A stretch of DNA of 64,000 bases from positions 511,962 through 575,961 of the forward strand of contig NZ_JAAKGI010000001.1 of assembly GCF_011762485.1 (NCBI RefSeq). The letters run 5' to 3'. The first letter of the stretch is position 1, and every line of letters begins with the position of its first letter. The stretch comes from Yeosuana marina (lineage in GTDB: Bacteria > Bacteroidota > Bacteroidia > Flavobacteriales > Flavobacteriaceae). The notes beneath the pieces are model-generated. The model did not search any database. It was not told where the DNA came from and saw nothing but the letters and a program-made list of their open reading frames with translations. Of the stretch, positions 32,890 through 41,210 are shown one piece after another. A program made the position numbers and the translations under genes.

Positions 32890-33267
32890 ATGGAAGTTCA
32901 AGGAAGAATTAAAATGATAGGAGAAACCCAAACTTTTGGAAATAATGGGTTTAGAAAAAGAGAAATTGTAGTAACTACAGAGGAACAATACCCACAACAC
33001 ATTATGGTGGAATTTGTACAGGATAAAACAGATTTGCTTAATAGTTATAAAGAAGGTCAAGAAGTTAAAATAAGCATTAATTTACGAGGCAGAGAGTGGG
33101 TAAATCCACAAGGAGAAACCAAATATTTTAATTCTATTCAAGGATGGCGTATTGAAGCATTACAAACAGATGCGTCAAGTGATAATTTACCACCAGTACC
33201 GCCAGCTGATGCCTTTGAACCAGCAGGAGACCTTAATGAAGAGGATCACGACGATTTACCTTTTTAA
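32890..33267 (+). CDS. DUF3127 OB-fold-like protein with SSB-type acidic tail
   Basis: A 125-residue protein. The core MEVQGRIKMIGETQTFGNNGFRKREIVVTT and the later EVKISINLRGREWVNPQGET match DUF3127 and look like a small beta-barrel of the OB type. The tail is Pro/Ala-rich and ends EEDHDDLPF. The final DDLPF is identical to the interaction tip of the SSB encoded at 14329. I infer a single-stranded nucleic acid-binding protein that can dock on SSB partner proteins. It is followed by a terminator. Confidence 0.82.
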   Translation: MEVQGRIKMIGETQTFGNNGFRKREIVVTTEEQYPQHIMVEFVQDKTDLLNSYKEGQEVKISINLRGREWVNPQGETKYFNSIQGWRIEALQTDASSDNLPPVPPADAFEPAGDLNEEDHDDLPF

Positions 33268-33303
33268 TTAATACCTATTAAATAGGAGATTTATAAAAAA
33301 ATT

Positions 33304-33336
33304 AACCTCGATGTTCGTAACATATCGGGGTTTTTT
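33304..33336 (+). terminator. Terminator after the DUF3127 gene
   Basis: AACCTCGAT pairs with ATCGGGGTT (one G-U pair), followed by six T. Confidence 0.8.
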
Positions 33337-33454
33337 AATTTTACATCCTTGCTAATGAAGCATGACCGAAGCTATCTGTTTATTATTTAATTGTGATTGA
33401 CAGAGTACTTTATTCTTCGTAATGATAAATAAATTAGTAAAATAATCTGATAAC

Positions 33455-34081
33455 ATGCACTGCCTAACAAACAATACAGGATTTCCTGATGTGTCTGAAG
33501 CCTCAGAAGAAGGAATATTGGCTGTAGGAGGCGATTTATCTGTCAACAGATTAATAGAGGCCTATAGTCAAGGTATATTTCCTTGGTTTGAAGCAGAAGA
33601 ACCTGTTTTGTGGTGGTCGCCAGATCCGCGTTTTGTATTGTTTCCAGAAAAACTAAAAGTTTCTAAAAGCATGAAACAAGTATTGCGTAACTGCGATTTT
33701 GAAGTCACTGTTAATAAAGATTTTAAAACGGTTATCTCAGAATGTGCAAACATAAAACGCGATGGACAACCAGGAACTTGGATTACTAATAGTATGATTA
33801 AAGCCTACACACAATTATATGACTTGGGGTATGCTAAATCAGTTGAGGTTTGGAGATGCAATCAATTGGTTGGCGGGCTTTACGGTGTGGATTTAGGTAA
33901 TGGTGTTTTTTGTGGAGAAAGTATGTTTAGTAAAGAAAGTAATGCCAGTAAAGCAGGGTTTATCACCTTTGTGCAAAACAACAATTATAGGTTGATAGAT
34001 TGTCAAGTTTACACACAGCATTTAGAAAGCTTGGGTGCAGAGGATATTCCTAGAGATGAGTTTTTAAAGTTTTTAAAGTAA
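33455..34081 (+). CDS. aat: Leucyl/phenylalanyl-tRNA-protein transferase
   Basis: Attaches Leu or Phe to N-terminal Arg or Lys of proteins, creating an N-degron for the ClpS/ClpAP pathway. Family blocks seen: FPDVSEASEEGILAVGGDLS, GIFPWFEAEEPVLWWSPDPR, PGTWITNSMIKAYTQLYDLG, SVEVWRCNQLVGGLYGVDLG and FCGESMFSKESNASK. Length (208) is typical. The start ATG has no Shine-Dalgarno. It is apparently monocistronic. Confidence 0.95.
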   Translation: MHCLTNNTGFPDVSEASEEGILAVGGDLSVNRLIEAYSQGIFPWFEAEEPVLWWSPDPRFVLFPEKLKVSKSMKQVLRNCDFEVTVNKDFKTVISECANIKRDGQPGTWITNSMIKAYTQLYDLGYAKSVEVWRCNQLVGGLYGVDLGNGVFCGESMFSKESNASKAGFITFVQNNNYRLIDCQVYTQHLESLGAEDIPRDEFLKFLK

Positions 34082-34243
34082 TACCTTTTCAGATAAGTTA
34101 TATTTATTATTCGTGCATTGTTACCTAAAATCAAAGTAGTTTTACTAATTTTTCTTCATAAATTTCGTTATATTTATAGGTGCTAACAGAATTTTTTAAA
34201 TAGCGTAGTTACCTTCCTTTTAATAATACAAAACCCCAAGAGA

Positions 34244-35140
34244 ATGAATTTTATAGACTATTATAAAGTATTGGGACTTGATAAAAACGCCACTGATAGT
34301 GACATAAAAAAAGCCTATCGGAAACTAGCACGTAAATATCATCCAGACGTAAACCCCAATGACAAGGACGCTGAAAAGAAATTCAAAGAAATTAATGAAG
34401 CCAATGAGGTATTGAGTCATGTTGAAAACAGAAAAAAATATGACAAATATGGTAAAGACTGGAAGCATGCTGAAGATTTTGAAAAAGCCAAACAGCAACA
34501 ACAATCACATAGGCAATCGTATCAACAAGGTTCTTCTGGCGAAGGGTATTCAGATCAGGATTTTTCAGATTTTTTTGAATCTATGTTTGGTGGAGCACGA
34601 TCGTCATCAAGACAAGGCAGAAATGTACAATTTAAAGGACAAGATTTTAATGCCGAATTACAATTAAATTTAAGAGATGTTTACAAAACACATAAGCAGG
34701 AGTTAACCGTTAATGGTAGTAAAATAAGGCTAACTATTCCTGCAGGAGTGGAAAACGGTCAAATAATAAAAATAAAAGGAAAAGGCGGTAATGGTATAAA
34801 TGGCGGTCCCAATGGGGATTTGTACATAAAATTCCTCATAAATAATCATACGCAATTTAAAAGAGATGGAAACAATTTATATACCCATGTCGATTTAGAT
34901 TTATATACCTCTATTTTAGGAGGAGAAACGACTATAGATACCTTTAATGGGAAGGTTAAACTAAATGTTAAACCAGAAACCCAAAACGGGACCAAAGTAA
35001 AATTAAAAGGAAAAGGATTTCCTGTTTATAAAAAAGAAGGTCAGTTTGGTGATTTAATTATTACGTACAACATTAAAACACCGACTCATTTAAGCGATAA
35101 AGAAAAAGAGCTATTCAAAGAATTACAAAAAATAAGATAG
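34244..35140 (+). CDS. cbpA: CbpA-like DnaJ co-chaperone
   Basis: Hsp40 protein that stimulates DnaK and, in E. coli, binds curved DNA. The J-domain (1-70) has the HPD motif at His33-Asp35 in [12 protein letters not shown] Gln/Ser-rich linker follows (about 85-105), then a Gly/Phe stretch ([12 protein letters not shown]) and two C-terminal substrate-binding domains. No Cys-rich zinc finger is present, which separates it from DnaJ proper. It is followed 2 bp later by the CbpM-like modulator gene. Confidence 0.93.
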   Translation: MNFIDYYKVLGLDKNATDSDIKKAYRKLARKYHPDVNPNDKDAEKKFKEINEANEVLSHVENRKKYDKYGKDWKHAEDFEKAKQQQQSHRQSYQQGSSGEGYSDQDFSDFFESMFGGARSSSRQGRNVQFKGQDFNAELQLNLRDVYKTHKQELTVNGSKIRLTIPAGVENGQIIKIKGKGGNGINGGPNGDLYIKFLINNHTQFKRDGNNLYTHVDLDLYTSILGGETTIDTFNGKVKLNVKPETQNGTKVKLKGKGFPVYKKEGQFGDLIITYNIKTPTHLSDKEKELFKELQKIR

Positions 35141-35142
35141 TT

Positions 35143-35439
35143 ATGGATGCAAAAAACTTAATACAAATACAGACCCTTTGTTCGCATTATAACCTTGAAT
35201 TTTCGTTTTTTGATGAATTAAAGAATATAGGACTGATTGAAATTGAAATCGTTGAACAAAAACAATACATTCATCAAGACCAAATAGGAAATCTTGAAAA
35301 AATGATAAGACTGCATAACGAGTTAAACGTTAACCTAGAAGGCATTGATGTGGTTTTTAATCTTTTGGATAAAGAACGAGAATTGCGGAATGAATTAAAT
35401 GCGTTAAAAAATAGATTACGACTTTATGAAAACGATTAA
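35143..35439 (+). CDS. cbpM: CbpM-like chaperone modulator
   Basis: A 98-residue MerR-like helix-turn-helix protein of the CbpM family. Visible are IQIQTLCSHYNLEFSFFDELKNIGLIEI, then QYIHQDQIGNLEKMIRLHNELNVNLEGIDVV and a C-terminal coiled coil (LRNELNALKNRLRLY). In E. coli, CbpM binds the J-domain of CbpA and blocks its DnaK and DNA-binding activities. Direct adjacency to the cbpA gene supports the same pairing here. Confidence 0.88.
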   Translation: MDAKNLIQIQTLCSHYNLEFSFFDELKNIGLIEIEIVEQKQYIHQDQIGNLEKMIRLHNELNVNLEGIDVVFNLLDKERELRNELNALKNRLRLYEND

Positions 35440-35460
35440 AAAAACTAATTTTTTTATATC

Positions 35461-35853
35461 ATGGTAGAACAAATAATTACTTCGGAAAAAAACATTTTAG
35501 CTATTGAAGTTATTGATGGATTTACGGAAACTGACGAAAAAATATGTCAAAAATTTTTTCAAGAAAAGTTGGATCAAGGATTTAAACAAGTCCATATTCT
35601 AGTGAAATTAGACGAACTAAAAATTAGTAAAACTAGCGTTAAAACCTTTATGGAAGATGTTATATTTGCTTTGAGGAATTATAAAAAAATGGGACATCTT
35701 GCCATAGTAGCACATTCAAACATACTAAAAGCTTTGGTACCTATTGATAATTTGTTTTTTCAAAGAGCCAAAGAAGGACGACTAGAGCGCTATTTTGATG
35801 TGTCTCAGATGGATGAAGCCATGGCGTTTGTTTCTGAAACGGCAACTAGCTAA
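35461..35853 (+). CDS. SpoIIAA-like (STAS/SEC14-type) protein
   Basis: A 130-residue cytoplasmic alpha/beta protein. FTETDEKICQKFFQEKLDQG followed by VHILVKLDELKISKTSVKTF and MGHLAIVAHSNILKAL matches the SpoIIAA-like family (PF11964), which has a STAS-related fold. The phosphorylatable Ser of anti-sigma antagonists is not evident. It starts 22 bp after cbpM and may be in the same transcript. Its role is unknown. Confidence 0.75.
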   Translation: MVEQIITSEKNILAIEVIDGFTETDEKICQKFFQEKLDQGFKQVHILVKLDELKISKTSVKTFMEDVIFALRNYKKMGHLAIVAHSNILKALVPIDNLFFQRAKEGRLERYFDVSQMDEAMAFVSETATS

Positions 35854-35939
35854 TAAACTTCAATAGTCAATAATTATAAGTTTTGAGAATTATTATTATT
35901 CTCTTAGACACATTTTTGAAATAGTTAAAAAATAAATGA

Positions 35940-36557
35940 ATGGAAAATTTTTGGGATATGCGTTTTAAACAAGACGCGTATGTTTATGGTACACAGCCAA
36001 ATGCTTTTTTTAAAGAAGCTATTGATAGGTACAAGCCAACAGGAAAACTATTGTTGCCAGCAGAAGGAGAAGGACGTAATGCAACCTATGCCGCTAAAAA
36101 AGGTTTAAATGTGTATGCTTTCGATACCAGTATTGAAGGTAAAAATAAAGCCATGAAATTAGCAGAGCGCAATAATGTGAGCATTAATTATGAAGTGGGA
36201 GATTTTTTTAATCTTGAATTACTTAATGAAACATTTGATGCGGCTGCACTCATTTTCGCTCATTTCTCACTTGATATTTTGCAAGATTATCATAAAAAAG
36301 TGGTCGAATTATTAAAACCTAACGGACTTATTATTATTGAGGCCTTTAGCAAAAATCATATAGAATTTCAAAAGGTAAACCCATTGGCTGGTGGACCGAA
36401 AAATATAGATATGCTATTTTCAAAAGAAACTATTGCAAGAGATTTTCCTAATTTTGAGATTCTTAAATTAGACGAAATAGAAGATACGCTTAAGGAAGGT
36501 GAATTTCATAACGGTAAGGCTAAACTTATTAGGTTTATAGGAAGGAAGATGGTTTAA
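35940..36557 (+). CDS. Class I SAM-dependent methyltransferase (TehB-like)
   Basis: A 205-residue Rossmann methyltransferase. Motif I is KLLLPAEGEGRNATYAAKKG (about 37-56), followed by the acidic end of strand 2 (AFDTS) and motif IV-like ALIFAHFSLDIL (about 101-112). The opening MENFWDMRFKQDAYVYGTQPN resembles small methyltransferases often annotated as tellurite-resistance or thiopurine-type. The substrate cannot be predicted. It stands alone, convergent with the DUF2490 gene (1 bp between stops). Confidence 0.87.
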   Translation: MENFWDMRFKQDAYVYGTQPNAFFKEAIDRYKPTGKLLLPAEGEGRNATYAAKKGLNVYAFDTSIEGKNKAMKLAERNNVSINYEVGDFFNLELLNETFDAAALIFAHFSLDILQDYHKKVVELLKPNGLIIIEAFSKNHIEFQKVNPLAGGPKNIDMLFSKETIARDFPNFEILKLDEIEDTLKEGEFHNGKAKLIRFIGRKMV

Positions 36558-36558
36558 T

Positions 36559-37239
36559 TTAAATTTTTAAAATTGCCGAGGTTAAAACAAACAAACTATG
36601 GTTAGCTTTAATGTTATAAGCTTCTAAACGATATTCTAAACCGGTTTGCAATTTTAAATCTTCAGTTAATTGCCAACCTATTTGAAAGGTGACTCTTTGA
36701 TCTATGGCTGGTGTGCTTGTTTTACTCAAACTTAATAAAGACTCCAAAGCTCCAACAAAATAAGCTTCTCCAATATCAAGTTTTTGACCATTTAACGGAA
36801 AATCTATTGCAAAACGATACCGTTGTCTAAAAATAGTTCTTGTATCTATAATACGCTGTTCAGTTCTAAAACGATGTCCGTACCGAACACCTAACTTTTG
36901 TGTTTTATAATTAAATTGTTGTGTAAAACGTATTTCGTTTTTACCAGATTCAAACACATCCCTGTTTCGATAAAATACACCAAAACTTAAAGCGTGATTA
37001 TAGTTTAATTTTAAAGTTGAAAAGTGAAAGATATCGACTTGTTGTTGTTTGTATTGAATGGTTGCATCACGATATAAAAAATATCGAGATCTAGCTGTAA
37101 AGTTTATACTATATGTGTCCGAGATATCATGGTTTACGCCAAAAACAGATTCACCTAAAGTAATAAAATCATTTTGGGCTTTTGATATTAAACCGGCAAA
37201 TAATAGAACTAAGAATAAGAGAGTTTTAATATAGCGCAT
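36559..37239 (-). CDS. DUF2490 outer-membrane protein
   Basis: A predicted 226-residue exported beta-barrel. It has a signal peptide (LLFLVLLFAGLISKAQ) and regular alternating strands (YSINFTARSRYFLYRD, LSFGVFYRNRDVF, LGVRYGHRFRTEQRI, LKLQTGLEYRLEAYNI), which match DUF2490. The ATG at 37239 is chosen because it puts the signal peptide at the N-terminus. This start lies inside the last codons of the PepSY-like gene (14-bp overlap), indicating translational coupling. The function is unknown. Confidence 0.78.
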   Translation of the reverse strand: MRYIKTLLFLVLLFAGLISKAQNDFITLGESVFGVNHDISDTYSINFTARSRYFLYRDATIQYKQQQVDIFHFSTLKLNYNHALSFGVFYRNRDVFESGKNEIRFTQQFNYKTQKLGVRYGHRFRTEQRIIDTRTIFRQRYRFAIDFPLNGQKLDIGEAYFVGALESLLSLSKTSTPAIDQRVTFQIGWQLTEDLKLQTGLEYRLEAYNIKANHSLFVLTSAILKI

Positions 37240-37810
37240 ATTCGTATGAAGATGATGAAACAGGTCTTGATTTTTCAAATTCACCATTACTTTTAAAGGT
37301 AAACTCTTTTAAAAGGTGTTTTCCATTACTTTTTATGTCTGCAATAATCTCAAAATGTGTGTTTTTATTTATGGAATCATCAAGAACAAAATTGATAAAT
37401 TGCAGGTCGTTAGTATGTGAAGCATTAATATATTGTTTTTGTATTTTAATAAATCTAACATGGTCAAAATAGGTATTGAAGTATTTTAATATAGTTTCAA
37501 ATGATACTTTAGGAATATCTTTTTTCTTTATAAGAACTTCAACGTCTTCTAAAATGCCATTCGCATCAAATTCAACACTGTAATGTTGCTTTTTGTATTT
37601 AAATTTAGCTTCAAAACTCAGTTTATCACCATCTGATTCTCTATAAAACCTCAGGAGTTTTAATTGATTTGGAAGCTTGTTAAAATACTCTTGAGCTACT
37701 TTAGGGAATTCATTAACCTTTACACGCTCTTCTTGTTCATTCTTTGTTTGAGAAACACCGAAAGAATAGCAACATAAAAATAAAACACTTGTTAGCAGTT
37801 TAAACGTCAT
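37226..37810 (-). CDS. Exported PepSY-like protein
   Basis: A 194-residue exported protein with signal peptide LLTSVLFLCCYSFGVSQ. The mature part contains FEAKFKYKKQHYSVEFDANG followed by ILEDVEVLIKKKDIP, a layout like the PepSY-like (DUF2874) domain. A second half (about 120-190) has no family I recognise. The ATG at 37810 is preferred because the eight upstream codons begin with TTG. It overlaps the following DUF2490 gene and is divergent from the ECF sigma gene; an 8-bp palindrome (37829-37848) lies next to its start. Confidence 0.65.
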   Translation of the reverse strand: MTFKLLTSVLFLCCYSFGVSQTKNEQEERVKVNEFPKVAQEYFNKLPNQLKLLRFYRESDGDKLSFEAKFKYKKQHYSVEFDANGILEDVEVLIKKKDIPKVSFETILKYFNTYFDHVRFIKIQKQYINASHTNDLQFINFVLDDSINKNTHFEIIADIKSNGKHLLKEFTFKSNGEFEKSRPVSSSSYEYALY

Positions 37811-37828
37811 TATATATAAACCAATTAA

Positions 37829-37848
37829 TTTCAATTGTAAAATTGAAA
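37829..37848. promoter_or_regulatory. Palindrome in the PepSY-like/sigma divergent promoter region
   Basis: TTTCAATT and AATTGAAA flank GTAA (8-bp perfect arms). It is 19 bp from the PepSY-like start and 62 bp from the sigma start, so it may be a regulatory site. It is AT-rich, so chance is not excluded. Confidence 0.35.
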
Positions 37849-37909
37849 AAAAATATTTAAAAAAGTGTAATAATCGTTAACTTCTACCACTAATCTTTAA
37901 AAACAGTGT

Positions 37910-38404
37910 TTGAGTAACGATTTTTATATATCGTCCATTTTACCCTATTCCGGAATAATAATTAAAATATGTAGGGCTTATACAGATTCGCAAGAAGATT
38001 TCGAAGATTATTATCAAGAGGTCTGTTTGCAAATATGGAGAAGTCGAGATAAATTCCGTGGAGACGCTAAATGGTCTACTTGGATATATAGGTTAACGCT
38101 AAACATATGCTTAACATTAATCAAGAAAAAGAAAAGACATCGTGAGCATTACGATTCAGATTATAAGATTCAAAATGAAATTGTAGAGGATGAACATACC
38201 TTTTCAGATGAATCACTTAACCTGTTATACGATGCAATCAAACAATTATCAGAGATTGACAGAGCCGTTATTCTGCTTTATCTTGAAGAAAAACCAAATA
38301 AAGAAATTGCCGATATAATTGGAGTTACACCCAATAATATAGGTGTTCGAATTAATAGAATTAAAGAACGATTAAAAAAAATACTAGATGGAAAAATCAA
38401 TTGA
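37910..38404 (+). CDS. ECF-type RNA polymerase sigma factor
   Basis: A 164-residue sigma-70 family factor. Region 2 is seen in FEDYYQEVCLQIWRSRDKF followed by WSTWIYRLTLNICLTLIKK. Region 4 has the helix-turn-helix PNKEIADIIGVTPNNIGVRI near the end. The start is TTG at 37910: an in-frame stop lies only 12 bp upstream, and the protein has no other Met. The stop overlaps the next gene by 17 bp, so the membrane protein downstream is translationally coupled and is the likely regulator. Target promoters are unknown. Confidence 0.88.
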   Translation: MSNDFYISSILPYSGIIIKICRAYTDSQEDFEDYYQEVCLQIWRSRDKFRGDAKWSTWIYRLTLNICLTLIKKKKRHREHYDSDYKIQNEIVEDEHTFSDESLNLLYDAIKQLSEIDRAVILLYLEEKPNKEIADIIGVTPNNIGVRINRIKERLKKILDGKIN

Positions 38405-39026
38405 ATCAATTTGGAAAGAAGGATTTTTAGATAGCAACGCTATGGTAGCACCAAAGTTAAATAATCTTTACAATCAAAAGTCCATTCATATTATTGATAA
38501 ATTTAAAAGGATGTTTAAAATAAATCTGATTGCACTAGTTGTATTTTCTTTTATTATTTTAATAGTATCTTTTTTTTCAAAAATTCCTGTCATGGGAATA
38601 CTAATGTTCATTCTTTTTAATGTTATAGTTATTGTAAATAAAAGACTATTTAAAGGCTTGAATACTATAGATAAAAACGTGAGCAGTTATGAATACCTTA
38701 AGTCTTTTGATACGTGGATGAAAGATCAAATTGCGGTTAATTATAAAATGTCAAAATATATTTATCCGTATATTTTTATAGCTTTGGTTTCAGGGTTTTG
38801 GTTTTCAAACCCATTTAGGGAAACTTTAAACAGGCTATTTGGTAATTATCAGCCTTATATGGTATTTGATGTTCCCGTATTTTGGGCAATTGGAATGCTT
38901 TTAATGGTAATACTATTGGCGATTTTTGGTGGACGAATTTACAAATGGGATTTGAACATTGTTTATGGTCACATATTAAAAAAACTAGACGAGCTAATCG
39001 CCGATATGGAAGATTTAAGAGCTTAA
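38388..39026 (+). CDS. Membrane protein coupled to the ECF sigma factor
   Basis: A 212-residue protein with a charged cytoplasmic N-terminus (about 1-40), two adjacent helices (about 44-82), a charged loop and two more helices (about 122-140 and 162-182), then a basic/acidic tail. No zinc-binding HxxxCxxC anti-sigma motif and no recognised family. Its start lies inside the sigma gene, the position usually taken by an anti-sigma factor, so that role is inferred from context. The N-terminal soluble segment would be the sigma-binding part. Confidence 0.68.
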   Translation: MEKSIESIWKEGFLDSNAMVAPKLNNLYNQKSIHIIDKFKRMFKINLIALVVFSFIILIVSFFSKIPVMGILMFILFNVIVIVNKRLFKGLNTIDKNVSSYEYLKSFDTWMKDQIAVNYKMSKYIYPYIFIALVSGFWFSNPFRETLNRLFGNYQPYMVFDVPVFWAIGMLLMVILLAIFGGRIYKWDLNIVYGHILKKLDELIADMEDLRA

Positions 39027-39045
39027 TTGGATGTTTAGGATAAAT

Positions 39046-39609
39046 TTAAACTTCGTTATATCTAAAACAACCAACTTCATGGTCGTTTACCATACCTGTG
39101 GCTTGCATATGCGCATAAATTACCGTTGAACCAACAAACTTAAACCCTCGTTTTTTTAAATCGGTACTAATGCGATCACTTAGTGCTGTATTGGCAGGAG
39201 CATCTTTATAACTTTTAAGCGTATTTTTTATAGGTTTGCCATCTACAAAACTCCAGATGTATTTTGAAAAGCTCCCAAATTCTTTTTGAATTTCAATAAA
39301 AGCCTGAGCATTGGTAATCGTAGCATTTACTTTTAATTTATTTCTAATAATACCTGCATCTTGCAATAAAGCATCAATTTTATTCTGTTGGTATTGTGCT
39401 ATTTTTTTATAATCGAAATTATCAAACGCCTGTCTAAAATTTTCTCGCTTCCGTAAAATAGTAATCCAACTAAGACCTGCTTGAAAGGTTTCTAACATTA
39501 AAAACTCAAAAAGAGTTGCATCATCAAAAACAGGAACACCCCATTCTTGGTCATGATAGGCTTCATATAAGGCGTCTCCCTCGCACCAGCCACATCTATT
39601 TTTTTTCAT
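39046..39609 (-). CDS. tag: DNA-3-methyladenine glycosylase I
   Basis: Excises 3-methyladenine from alkylated DNA. The zinc ligands known from E. coli Tag are present: Cys6 (RCGWC), His19 (YHDQEWG), His177 and Cys181 (NDHEVGCF). The HhH core shows LMLETFQAGLSWITILRKRENFR and FVGSTVIYAHMQATGMVND. Length of 187 is typical. It is monocistronic, convergent with the sigma-coupled membrane protein gene. Confidence 0.95.
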   Translation of the reverse strand: MKKNRCGWCEGDALYEAYHDQEWGVPVFDDATLFEFLMLETFQAGLSWITILRKRENFRQAFDNFDYKKIAQYQQNKIDALLQDAGIIRNKLKVNATITNAQAFIEIQKEFGSFSKYIWSFVDGKPIKNTLKSYKDAPANTALSDRISTDLKKRGFKFVGSTVIYAHMQATGMVNDHEVGCFRYNEV

Positions 39610-39703
39610 GATTAAGGTTGTAAGTATCAGCTTAAAAGTATGACAAATATCATATAAAAGGAAACATTAAGAATGTAATTTTGTTTCGTTAAATTCAGAA
39701 AAT

Positions 39704-40324
39704 ATGAATGAGATTATAAAAAATGGAATTGAACGTAGTATGTCTTACATGGCCTATAGAAGTTTAATGAAACAATTGGTTGAGGAAAACTCAAATACTG
39801 GTCTTGAGAAAAATGAAAGTTTAGCAGAATATACAAAGCTTAATGATAGGCGAATGAATCGTTGGGATAAAACCTTAAAAATAGCAGATGATTCTAAAGC
39901 TAAATTATCTCATTTTAATGACAACATAACTTGGTTAGTCATTACCGAAAGTTGGTGCGGAGATGCAGCTCATATTGTTCCTGTTTTATATAAAATAGCT
40001 GAGTTAATTAATATTAATTTTAGAGTTGTTCTCAGAGATGAAAATTTGGAGTTGATGGATCAATTTTTAACCAATGGAGCCAGAGCTATTCCAAAATTAA
40101 TTATGATTGATAATGTGACAGGAAATGTATTAAATACGTTTGGACCACGACCTTTGGAAGCCACTAAAATGGTAATAGATTATAAAGAACAACATGGTGC
40201 TATCACACCAGAATTTAAAGAAGCATTACAAGTTTGGTATAATAAAAATAAAGGACAAAGTATTATAAATGATATTATTGAAATACTTTGTAAGTTAGAA
40301 CCTAGTATTTGCCAACAAAATTAA
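39704..40324 (+). CDS. Thioredoxin-fold protein with a single active-site Cys
   Basis: A 206-residue protein with a thioredoxin-like domain from about residue 70. The active-site region reads WLVITESWCGDAAHIVP, so only Cys85 of a CxxC motif exists. The cis-Pro loop is ARAIPKLIMID (about 127-137). The N-terminal 70 residues are helical. The family is usually annotated as thioredoxin family protein; a one-Cys site suggests a reductase or peroxidase mode different from classical thioredoxin. A TAATTTTG box (39676-39683) precedes it. Its 3' end overlaps the convergent TonB-like gene by 23 bp. Confidence 0.78.
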   Translation: MNEIIKNGIERSMSYMAYRSLMKQLVEENSNTGLEKNESLAEYTKLNDRRMNRWDKTLKIADDSKAKLSHFNDNITWLVITESWCGDAAHIVPVLYKIAELININFRVVLRDENLELMDQFLTNGARAIPKLIMIDNVTGNVLNTFGPRPLEATKMVIDYKEQHGAITPEFKEALQVWYNKNKGQSIINDIIEILCKLEPSICQQN

Positions 40325-41057
40325 AAGTAATAGAACCTAACTGCTTGTTCTTATTAGGTTTCGCATTAAATTTCGCTTCTTTTGCATATTCTAAAGCACT
40401 CTCAATTAAACACTCATTAGTTGAGGTTGATGAGGTATTTACATACGCGTCAATGACATTTCCCATAGCATCTACGGTGATATTAATTACAATTTTACCG
40501 CCGGCTTCGCAAAGATAAATGGGGATAGGTAGATACTCGTCTGTTCTATCTACTAAAGAATACCGTATGGTACTTTTTCTATTGTTAGAGGTATTTGTAT
40601 TTTTTTTAGTGCTTTTGTTTAAAAACGAGTTGACTTTTGAAAACGATGAAACTTCTTCATGATTCAAATCTGAAATATCGTTATTGTCGCTTGAAGATTC
40701 TTTACTAATATCTTCATTTACTTGAGATTCAGGTCGTTTATAATCTTCTGGAGGAGCAATAGGCTTATAGGCTTCAGCAAACGACTTTTCTTTAACGGTT
40801 TCATTAAAGGCTTTGTTTGTTTCAGCTTTACTATTATTTAATTGCTCTAAAGCTTCAAGTACTTTAGCTTCTTCTTTGGTAAGTTCCTTTTCAGGTTCTA
40901 CTTCATAATAACTTTCAGAAGATCTTTCATTCTGTTGTTTTAAGCTTAAATTAAAAACAGAAAGCACGACCGTTCCTGCAATGAGAAACGTAAGTAATAG
41001 GGCTTTTTGTTGATTGTTAAATTCCAAAGATTTAGGTTTTTGTGATAGCAATATCAC
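40302..41057 (-). CDS. TonB-like energy transducer
   Basis: A 251-residue inner-membrane anchored protein. One N-terminal helix (about 19-38) is followed by a long acidic and Ser/Asn-rich periplasmic linker. The C-terminal TonB domain (about 175-251) has the family pattern GGKIVINITVDAMGNVIDAY with ALEYAKEAKFNAKPN near the end. No ATG is available: the start would be GTG at 41057 or a nearby TTG. No exbB or exbD gene is present nearby. It could energise receptors such as the one at 26864, but the pairing is not shown. Confidence 0.82.
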   Translation of the reverse strand: MILLSQKPKSLEFNNQQKALLLTFLIAGTVVLSVFNLSLKQQNERSSESYYEVEPEKELTKEEAKVLEALEQLNNSKAETNKAFNETVKEKSFAEAYKPIAPPEDYKRPESQVNEDISKESSSDNNDISDLNHEEVSSFSKVNSFLNKSTKKNTNTSNNRKSTIRYSLVDRTDEYLPIPIYLCEAGGKIVINITVDAMGNVIDAYVNTSSTSTNECLIESALEYAKEAKFNAKPNKNKQLGSITFNFVGKY

Positions 41058-41210
41058 TATATATACGACAAATTAAGACAAAAAGTTTAAAATAACATAA
41101 ATTCCATAAAAATTGAAACGCTTAATAACTATTTAAGGGTGTTATATCTAGAATGTTTTTTTGTAAAATTTAATCCGATTAAAAAAGAAGATATACCGTA
41201 AGAATATTTA

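Noticed and set aside
37910..39026. Canonical ZAS-type anti-sigma factor
   Set aside because: The membrane partner lacks a HxxxCxxC zinc motif; its anti-sigma role is inferred from position only.
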